A stretch of 11,004 nt of DNA from Chloroflexota bacterium (GTDB taxonomy: Bacteria > Chloroflexota > Dehalococcoidia > SM23-28-2 > RBG-16-64-32), in contig VBJS01000039.1 in the NCBI GenBank assembly GCA_005880055.1, forward strand, positions 4,484 through 15,487. Direction: 5' to 3'. Each line of letters begins with the position of its first letter. Positions within the stretch are counted from its first letter, which is position 1. The translations under genes and the position numbers were made by a program. Of this stretch, positions 7,077 to 11,004 are shown piece after piece. Below the pieces are notes generated by a model. It made no database searches. It worked only from the letters and a program-made list of their open reading frames with translations, and was not told where the DNA came from.

Positions 7077-7886
7077 TCAGCCCCATGCGGCCCGCAGAGC
7101 GCCGGCTGTCGCCTCGTCCGCCGGGAAGAAGGACTCGATCGCGAGTTCTGACAGTGTGATATCGATGGCCGTGCCGAAGGTGGCAAGGGTGCTGAAGAAG
7201 GAGAACCGCACCTCCAGCGTCATACGGATCACCAGTGGCAGGAACAGCAGTTCCGCTGTCGTGGCGGGCGCCGCCCGCTCCGGCGCCACGCCTGGGTATC
7301 CCCGCAGCTCCTTCTCGAGGACGAAGAGCTCAGGATCGCCGGACATGATCGCCTGGCGATGAAGCCGGTGCAGCACGTGCTCGCTGTATTCGGCGAGGTT
7401 TGCGATTCGGGGGGCGAGGCCACCCGGGTGCAGGCTCACGCGAAGGGCGTTGACCGGTGATGCGAGCAGTTCCGGCGCCACGCCGTCTGTCAGTATGCCC
7501 AGAGCGGGCCGGTTGGCCGACACGACGTTCCAATAGCGATCGACGACGATGGCGGGAAATGGCTCGTGCCCGGCAAGTATTTTGTCGATAGCGGCGCGGA
7601 CGGGCGCCATTTCCTCAGCTTCCAGCTGCGTCTCGCGATATGCCGGCGCGTAGCCGGCCGCTAGCAGCAGGGCGTTGCGCTCGCGAAGCGGCACGTCCAG
7701 CCGCTCCGCCAGGTGCAGCACGAGGTCGCGGCTGGGCCGCGAGCGCCCGGTCTCGATGAAGCTGAGATGCCGGGGGGACACTTCTGCCTCAAGGGCCAGG
7801 TCCAGTTGACTCAAGCGACGCTGTTGTCGCCAATCGCGCAGAAGGTCGCCGATAGCGCCGACGGTAAGGGTGCTCATAACTTGCAT
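7077..7886 (-). CDS. XRE-family regulator with MmyB/MltR-type ligand domain
   Basis: A 269-residue transcription factor. Residues about 12-67 form an XRE helix-turn-helix with the sequence LSQLDLALEAEVSPRHLSFI, then ETGRSRPSRDLV, and the family hallmark LDVPLRERNALLLAAGYAP (63-81). Residues about 95-265 match the PAS-like ligand-binding domain of MmyB-like regulators (VVDRYWNVVSANRPA and following). Members bind DNA as dimers and are thought to sense small hydrophobic ligands; the ligand here is unknown. The ATG at 7886 is kept, but Met4 (7877) is equally possible because neither has a clear ribosome site. The gene is divergent from SnoaL copy 2 with a 112-base gap holding a perfect palindrome, a layout typical of a regulator controlling its neighbour and itself. 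That control is inferred from position. Confidence 0.92.
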   Translation of the reverse strand: MQVMSTLTVGAIGDLLRDWRQQRRLSQLDLALEAEVSPRHLSFIETGRSRPSRDLVLHLAERLDVPLRERNALLLAAGYAPAYRETQLEAEEMAPVRAAIDKILAGHEPFPAIVVDRYWNVVSANRPALGILTDGVAPELLASPVNALRVSLHPGGLAPRIANLAEYSEHVLHRLHRQAIMSGDPELFVLEKELRGYPGVAPERAAPATTAELLFLPLVIRMTLEVRFSFFSTLATFGTAIDITLSELAIESFFPADEATAGALRAAWG

Positions 7887-7906
7887 ACTACCCGGCCTGC
7901 GTATGC
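7883..7906. promoter_or_regulatory. Inverted repeat over the XRE start, possible autoregulatory site
   Basis: GCATAC (7883-7888) and GTATGC (7901-7906) form a perfect inverted repeat with a 12-base centre. It covers the XRE start codon and the bases just upstream. It could be a secondary operator for autoregulation. Arms are only 6 bp, so chance is a real alternative. Confidence 0.25.
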
Positions 7907-7912
7907 GCGACT

Positions 7913-7929
7913 ATTACCTCGGAGGTAAT
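7913..7929. promoter_or_regulatory. Perfect 17-base palindrome, likely operator
   Basis: ATTACCTC-G-GAGGTAAT has two perfect 8-bp arms around a single base. It lies 27 bases upstream of the XRE start and about 70 bases upstream of the SnoaL start, just touching a possible -35 (TTGAAT, 7929-7934) for the SnoaL gene. Size and symmetry fit a dimeric helix-turn-helix protein, and the divergent XRE/MmyB-like regulator is the obvious candidate. The GGAGG within it is unlikely to be a ribosome site: no suitable start codon follows at the right distance. Confidence 0.6.
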
Positions 7930-7957
7930 TGAATCGCCCCGACGGGTGCGCCATCCT
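7929..7957 (+). promoter_or_regulatory. Weak promoter candidate for SnoaL copy 2
   Basis: TTGAAT (7929-7934) is followed after 17 bases by CATCCT (7952-7957). The -35 is good (four of six) but the -10 is poor (three of six), as might suit an activated promoter. Transcription would start near 7964, giving a leader of about 35 bases. Confidence 0.25.
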
Positions 7958-7998
7958 CGAATCATCCAGCGATTTTTCAGCAGCACAAGGAGGTTCTG

Positions 7999-8376
7999 AT
8001 GAGCAGCACGATGACGAGGGACGTGACGGTGATCGTCGACGCCTACTTCGCGATGTGGAACGAAGCCGACGCGACCAGGCGCGCCGAGCACATCAGCGAG
8101 GCCTGGGCGCCAAGCGGACGCTACGTGGACCCGGCCCGCGATGCGACGGGCTACGCGGCCCTAAGTGAAATGGTGGATGCCGCTCGCCCGCACTTCCCGG
8201 GCCACACCGTGCAGCGCATCAGCGGCATCGATGCCCACCACGACCAGCTCCGCTTCGCCTGGCGGGTGGTAGGGCCGGACGGCAGCGTGCCCGTCGCCGG
8301 CATCGATGTGGGCGCCCTGGGCCCCGACGGACGGCTGGAACTGATCACGGGATTCTTCGGCGACCTGCCAGATTAG
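7999..8376 (+). CDS. SnoaL-like / NTF2-fold protein (copy 2)
   Basis: A 125-residue SnoaL-like protein with the same plan as the product of 1433-1792: helix with AYFAMWNEADA (15-25), YVDPARDATGYAAL, PHFPGHTV, then SGIDAHHDQLRFAW, VAGIDVG and ITGFFGDLP. By eye the two share roughly 40% of positions over the core, and the shared blocks line a predicted pocket. Function is unknown; cyclase, isomerase or ligand-binding roles are possible. The ATG has an AAGGAGG at 7987-7993, five bases upstream. It is divergent from the XRE/MmyB-like regulator, which may sense its substrate or product. Downstream, hairpin-forming sequence at 8384-8443 separates it from a convergent small ORF. Confidence 0.87.
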   Translation: MSSTMTRDVTVIVDAYFAMWNEADATRRAEHISEAWAPSGRYVDPARDATGYAALSEMVDAARPHFPGHTVQRISGIDAHHDQLRFAWRVVGPDGSVPVAGIDVGALGPDGRLELITGFFGDLPD

Positions 8377-8383
8377 CGCAGGT

Positions 8384-8443
8384 CCCATACGCATGGGGGG
8401 CGCCCCGCCGGACGTGCGAAAATGCGGCCGGAGTGGGGCGCCC
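8384..8443. terminator. Hairpin region between convergent genes, possible terminator
   Basis: Eight bases after the SnoaL stop, CCCAT-ACGC-ATGGG (8384-8397) forms a small hairpin. It overlaps a larger structure in which GGGCGCCCC (8398-8406) can pair with GGGGCGCCC (8435-8443) across 28 bases. Neither is followed by a T-run, so this is not a textbook intrinsic terminator. Its position between converging genes is the main support. Confidence 0.35.
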
Positions 8444-8493
8444 TGCTGTTTCGCAATGGGACCGCCAGGGGAATTGGGACTGCCGCGCGAGGC

Positions 8494-8661
8494 CTATGAT
8501 GGCAAGCGGTGCGGCAGCCGGTGCAACGAGATGCGGGCAGGTCGTGGCATAAAGGTGATGGGCATGGGCTTGACGCGATGCACCAGGTAGCCGGCGAGCA
8601 GCAGATAGGCTACGGCCAAGCCCGGGGCTGCGCTGACGGCGATTACGCCTGCTTTTTTCAT
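8494..8661 (-). CDS. Small membrane-anchored ORF, 55 residues, possibly a gene remnant
   Basis: On the minus strand an ATG at 8661 has a GGAGG at 8669-8673, seven bases upstream. It opens a 55-residue frame ending at TAG 8494-8496. The product starts MKKAGVIAVSAAPGLAVAYL and continues with a hydrophobic run to about residue 27, which looks like a signal anchor or uncleaved signal peptide. It is followed by HRVKPMPITFMPRPAR and a basic tail. The N-terminal pattern (short Lys start, one membrane helix, HRV, then proline-rich) resembles the start of membrane-anchored alpha/beta hydrolases of this kind of bacterium, so this could be a truncated remnant. No hydrolase sequence is visible downstream in any frame. 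Alternatively it is a genuine small membrane protein. The ribosome site and the hydrophobic N-terminus are what support it. Confidence 0.5.
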   Translation of the reverse strand: MKKAGVIAVSAAPGLAVAYLLLAGYLVHRVKPMPITFMPRPARISLHRLPHRLPS

Positions 8662-9008
8662 CCTCTGTCCTCCACCGGCAGGTTGCCGCTGCCACGGGCT
8701 GTCACTTTCGAAATCATCTGCTTAGACGCCTCTACGCCCTTGGTGTTGCGCGCCTTAACGCGCATCCAACCCCGGTTTAGAGCAGGAGCGGGGAGCCTGC
8801 GGCGGGCTCCCCGCTCCAGACCAAAGGGAGGGTCCGGACGCGACTCTCAAAACGCACAGGTCCCATCCCCTCGCCGGCCGCGTCCCAGCCCAAGTTCATT
8901 CTGCCGGAACCAACTCGCGCGGAGGTTATCAAAGTGTTACGTGAGCGTTAACAGCTTGTTTCACGGCTCTGCTCAGCGTCGCACCGCGCGGACCGGGCGG
9001 GCTAATAA
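8662..9008. other. Gene-free stretch with two hairpins
   Basis: Between the small ORF and the end of the VOC gene I see no convincing coding frame. A plus-strand frame open across this stretch has no ribosome site, and its product is low-complexity Arg/Pro/Ser-rich sequence. The stretch holds a 6-bp-stem hairpin (TGCGCG/CGCGCA, 8747-8764) and the strong 13-bp-stem hairpin at 8785-8817. It presumably contains the 3' end of the thiD-cupin-VOC transcript and the promoter of the small ORF; I could not identify clear promoter boxes. Confidence 0.5.
8785..8817. terminator. Strong GC-rich hairpin, candidate terminator of the VOC operon
   Basis: GGAGCGGGGAGCC (8785-8797) is perfectly complementary to GGCTCCCCGCTCC (8805-8817) across a 7-base loop, a 13-bp stem with nearly all GC pairs. 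It lies about 190 bases beyond the VOC stop in the direction of that operon. No T-run follows on either strand, so it would be an L-shaped or factor-assisted terminator, a processing or stability element, or a copy of a dispersed hairpin repeat. Confidence 0.45.
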
Positions 9009-9398
9009 CTAAATCTCGTACGTCGTGATCTCGATCTGGTGGCCGTCCGGATCATAGATGTAGACGGAGTGGGAAGCGCCGTGATCAGCGAAGCGGATAT
9101 CCACGCTGAGTTGCCGGAAATTCTCCCGGGCCCGCTCAAAGTTCTGGCGGTCCACACGGAAGGCGAAGTGGCTCATGGATAGCATCTCGCCTACCGGTGC
9201 GGGCTTGGCACCGGGCACCGGCGCAGGGAACAGCGCTACGCACGTATCGCCGGCGCACATCATGGTAGGAACATCTCCCCACTCGTCCTCGAACCGGCGC
9301 TCCAGGCCCAGCACCTCCCGATACCAATCGCGAGAGCGCGCGATGTCGCTCACGGTGATCGCCACGTGGTCGATGTGCTGGACTCGGAACTCGCTCAT
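9009..9398 (-). CDS. VOC-family (glyoxalase/dioxygenase-fold) protein
   Basis: A 129-residue vicinal-oxygen-chelate protein with two beta-alpha-beta-beta-beta repeats. Likely metal ligands are H11 (HIDHVAITV), H77 (SMSHFAFRV) and E123 (DPDGHQIEITTYEI). These are the positions used by glyoxalase I, extradiol dioxygenases and fosfomycin-resistance enzymes. Length fits a single-domain member that dimerises. Substrate is not deducible; lactoylglutathione lyase-like annotation would be over-reading. The ATG at 9398 is supported by GAGGAG at 9409-9414. The start overlaps the stop of the upstream cupin gene by four bases (ATGA), so the two are translationally coupled. It is the last gene of the thiD-cupin-VOC operon. 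The frame is open further upstream to 9554, but those residues belong to the other frame. Confidence 0.9.
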   Translation of the reverse strand: MSEFRVQHIDHVAITVSDIARSRDWYREVLGLERRFEDEWGDVPTMMCAGDTCVALFPAPVPGAKPAPVGEMLSMSHFAFRVDRQNFERARENFRQLSVDIRFADHGASHSVYIYDPDGHQIEITTYEI

Positions 9399-9769
9399 GC
9401 CTGGGTGTCTCCTCGAAGTTCGGTGATGAGCAGCGCGGTCGCTTCTTTCGCCGCCACCTGGACGGTGGCTCCAGCGTCGATGATTACAAGGTCGCCGGTT
9501 GATAGCTCGTTCTGGCCTCCGCCACTCTTGATATCGCTTCTGCCGAGGATGCATTGCATGGTGACGGGCCCTTCGTAACGTTCTTCCATCTCGCCGCCTG
9601 CGTCGAGTGCGACGATGCCGATGAGGACAGGTCCATCCTCCACGAGTTGCTTTGCCGTGCGCTTGTTCTTGTTGCCGCGCACCCGCTGCACGAGCGGAGG
9701 CAACTCCGCGCCCACCGCCAGAGACCGCATGCCCGGCCGGAGCTTCTGAACTTTCGGCTTAACTGCCAT
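9395..9769 (-). CDS. Histidine-free cupin-like protein
   Basis: A 124-residue protein with a basic N-terminal extension (about 1-40) and a cupin-type barrel from about 41: RTAKQLVEDGPVLIGIVALD, GGEMEERYEGPVTMQCILG (58-76), and LSTGDLVIIDAGATVQVAA (89-107). Related small cupins usually carry histidines in the first motif. Here there is not one histidine in the whole protein, so ordinary cupin metal binding is unlikely; it may be a structural or ligand-binding form. ATG 9769 has GGGAGGAG at 9777-9784, seven bases upstream, and that ribosome site overlaps the thiD stop. The stop overlaps the VOC start. It is therefore the middle gene of a tight operon. No function can be assigned. Confidence 0.82.
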   Translation of the reverse strand: MAVKPKVQKLRPGMRSLAVGAELPPLVQRVRGNKNKRTAKQLVEDGPVLIGIVALDAGGEMEERYEGPVTMQCILGRSDIKSGGGQNELSTGDLVIIDAGATVQVAAKEATALLITELRGDTQA

Positions 9770-9773
9770 CGCC

Positions 9774-10598
9774 TTACTCCTCCCGCTGCCGCCAGAAATG
9801 GTCCAGTGGGCCGTTGCCTCGGCCTATCGGCCGCGCGTTGCGCAGAGCCCCCTCGACGTATTCGCGCGCCTGCCGGACCGCCTCAGACAACGGCCGGCCC
9901 AATGCGAGGTAGGCGGCGACCGCCGAGGCGAAAGTGCAGCCGGTCCCGTGAGTGCTCACCGTCTCGATCCGTGGCCCCGAGAACTGATGGAAGTCGGCGC
10001 CGTCATACAGTATATCTGTGACTATATCTCCATCTGCGTGCCCGCCGGTGATGACCACTGCCCGCGGGCCCATCGCCGCGACCCGCTCGGCGGCACTCCG
10101 CACATCGGCCAGACTCGCTATCCGGTTTCCCGTCAGTGTTTCCGCTTCCGGGATGTTGGGCATTACGACCTCGGCCAGCGGGAAGAGTTCCCGGCACAGC
10201 GCCGCGACGGCATCCTCGCGCAGCAGGCGGGCGCCGGTCTTCGATACCATCACTGGGTCGACGACAACGTTCGGCAGCCCGTGCTCCTTAACCTTCGCCG
10301 CCACAACCTGAACGATTGCGGTATTGGCCAGCATGCCGGTCTTCACGGCGTCCGGCCGGATATCCGTTACAACCGCGTCGATTTGCGCCGCCACGAATTC
10401 GGGTGCGATTTCCAGGACGCCGGTCACAGCAAGGGTGTTCTGCGCCGTCAGGGCGGTTATCACGCTCGTCCCGTAGACGCCGAGCGCAGCATAGGTCTTG
10501 AGGTCGGCCTGTACACCGGCCCCACCGCTGGAGTCAGAGCCGGCTATGGTGAGAACAGACGGCGGGCCGCGAACAGCGGTAATCCTTGGATCTGTCAC
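9774..10598 (-). CDS. thiD: Hydroxymethylpyrimidine/phosphomethylpyrimidine kinase
   Basis: A 274-residue ThiD of the ribokinase fold. It phosphorylates HMP to HMP-P and then HMP-PP, supplying the pyrimidine half of thiamine. Signatures are clear: TIAGSDSSGGAGVQADLK (17-34), ALTAQN (49-54), KTGML (86-90), VDPVMVSKTG (113-122), MPNIPEAE (146-153), and STHGTGCTFASA (215-226) with the expected catalytic C221. Length is normal for the family, with no ThiE or ThiN fusion. The only possible start is the GTG at 10598, because an in-frame TGA lies just upstream. The site has three tandem AGGTGA heptamers over the leader and start rather than one spaced ribosome site. It leads the operon thiD-cupin-VOC; the cupin begins four bases after its stop. 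It is divergent from yjbQ. I see no TPP riboswitch: the gap is only 43 bases. Confidence 0.95.
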   Translation of the reverse strand: MTDPRITAVRGPPSVLTIAGSDSSGGAGVQADLKTYAALGVYGTSVITALTAQNTLAVTGVLEIAPEFVAAQIDAVVTDIRPDAVKTGMLANTAIVQVVAAKVKEHGLPNVVVDPVMVSKTGARLLREDAVAALCRELFPLAEVVMPNIPEAETLTGNRIASLADVRSAAERVAAMGPRAVVITGGHADGDIVTDILYDGADFHQFSGPRIETVSTHGTGCTFASAVAAYLALGRPLSEAVRQAREYVEGALRNARPIGRGNGPLDHFWRQREE

Positions 10599-10621
10599 CT
10601 CTCACCTGTCACCTTTATAAT
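10592..10621 (+). promoter_or_regulatory. Promoter for yjbQ, overlapping the thiD leader
   Basis: A perfect TATAAT (10616-10621) is preceded by CTGTCA (10592-10597), four of six matches to TTGACA, with an 18-base spacer. Transcription would start near 10628, only about 14 bases before the proposed CTG start. On the opposite strand, TATAAA (complement of 10614-10619) can act as a -10 for thiD, with a leader of roughly ten bases. The two promoters would overlap and compete or be co-regulated. Confidence 0.5.
10594..10614. repeat. Three tandem heptamers at the thiD start
   Basis: Read on the minus strand, AGGTGAC, AGGTGAG and AGGTGAC follow each other without gaps. They cover the thiD leader and first codon and the -35/spacer of the yjbQ promoter. 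They may be reiterated ribosome-site-like sequence, a regulator site, or slippage of a 7-base unit. Confidence 0.6.
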
Positions 10622-10641
10622 ACCCGTTCGGAGGTGCCGCC

Positions 10642-11004
10642 CTGATCGAACGCATTCGCGTCCGTTCCGGACACCGAGACGAGTTGATCGAGGTAACCGA
10701 GCAGATAAGCAACAGACTTCGCGCTGCCGGTGTCCGCGCCGGCATCTGCCATGTTTACGTCCCGCACACAACAGCCGGAGTCATCATCAACGAAAACGTC
10801 GACCCGGATGTCTGCGCGGATATGCTTTCGTGGCTCGACAAGCTTGTGCCGCGGGACGCTCCCTTCCGCCATGCCGAAGGGAACTCGCCGGCGCACATCA
10901 AAGCGAGTTTGAGCGGCCAGTCGGCGACGCTGCCCATCGAAAGCGGAAGCCTGGCGCTGGGCACCTGGCAGGGCGTTTATCTCGCGGAGTTCGATGGCCC
11001 GCGC
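10642..11004 (+). CDS. yjbQ: YjbQ family (UPF0047) protein, C-terminus cut off, CTG start
   Basis: From 10642 the frame encodes 121 residues to the window edge; the family is usually about 130-140, so only a short C-terminus is missing. Conserved features are VYVPHTTAGVIINENVDPDV (38-57), HAEGNSPAHIKASLSG (77-92), and LGTWQGVYLAEFDGPR (106-121), with H42, H77, H85, E116 and D118 likely at the active site. YjbQ proteins have been reported to have low thiamin phosphate synthase activity; the primary role is unsettled. The start is unusual: no ATG, GTG or TTG exists between the in-frame stop at 10618-10620 and codon 15, while GGAGG at 10630-10634 is seven bases before a CTG at 10642. ATC at 10645 is a less likely alternative. 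It is divergent from thiD, which supports a thiamine connection. Confidence 0.9.
   Translation, partial: MIERIRVRSGHRDELIEVTEQISNRLRAAGVRAGICHVYVPHTTAGVIINENVDPDVCADMLSWLDKLVPRDAPFRHAEGNSPAHIKASLSGQSATLPIESGSLALGTWQGVYLAEFDGPR

Noticed and set aside
8457..8500. Plus-strand GELGLPREAYD, reminiscent of the early part of alpha/beta hydrolases
   Set aside because: It is on the opposite strand from the membrane ORF that resembles a hydrolase N-terminus, has no supporting motifs around it, and is probably coincidence.
8345..8695. 116-codon minus-strand frame overlapping the small ORF
   Set aside because: It has no ribosome site, overlaps the end of SnoaL copy 2 antisense, and encodes an Arg-rich sequence with no domain. 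The 8494-8661 frame in the same place has a proper start.
8509..9012. 167-codon plus-strand frame across the gene-free stretch
   Set aside because: It has no ribosome site, its product is Arg/Pro/Ser-rich low-complexity sequence, it is antisense to the small membrane ORF's start, and it crosses the 13-bp hairpin.
10592..10641. TPP riboswitch upstream of thiD or yjbQ
   Set aside because: The gap between the two starts is only 43 bases, too short for the conserved TPP aptamer, and no such motif is visible.

Overview
This window looks like a bacterial chromosome of high GC content (estimated by eye), with short intergenic gaps, many AGGAGG-type ribosome sites and several GTG/TTG starts. The gene mix fits a Chloroflexota-type bacterium (Dehalococcoidia or Thermomicrobia-like): SnoaL-like proteins, an XRE regulator with an MmyB/MltR-type ligand domain, VOC and cupin proteins, and YjbQ. 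That placement is inferred from gene content and not proven. I see no rRNA, tRNA, CRISPR array, transposase or phage module.

Left part (1-1800): a hypothetical protein runs off the left edge on the minus strand. It is divergent from a small cupin, followed by a solitary PIN-domain (VapC-like) nuclease with no recognisable antitoxin. The stretch from about 250 to 1050 looks less GC-rich than the rest and may be more recently acquired. A SnoaL-like protein converges on the PIN gene.

Middle (1800-7070): the SnoaL gene is divergent from an SDR oxidoreductase. The SDR gene converges on a membrane-anchored GAF-PAS-GGDEF diguanylate cyclase, which is itself divergent from a two-gene unit: a CPA2-type cation/proton antiporter and an MFS exporter. 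The MFS gene starts one base after the antiporter stop and its ribosome site lies in the antiporter's last codons.

Right part (7070-11004): an XRE/MmyB-like regulator is divergent from a second SnoaL-like protein, a clear paralogue of the first. Between them lies a perfect 8-bp-arm palindrome that is a good operator candidate. Next come a short membrane-anchored ORF of 55 residues and about 350 bases without a gene, containing strong hairpins. A tight minus-strand operon, thiD - histidine-free cupin-like protein - VOC protein, follows. Divergent from thiD, and cut by the right edge, is a YjbQ-family gene. YjbQ proteins have reported thiamin phosphate synthase side activity, so thiD and yjbQ back to back make a thiamine link plausible. 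The yjbQ frame has no ATG, GTG or TTG at its beginning and appears to start at a CTG with ideal ribosome-site spacing.

Most genes are recognisable at family level. The least explained items are the left-edge protein, the 55-residue ORF, the orphan VapC, the shared thiD/yjbQ control region with three tandem heptamers, and the unusual cupin inside the thiD operon.
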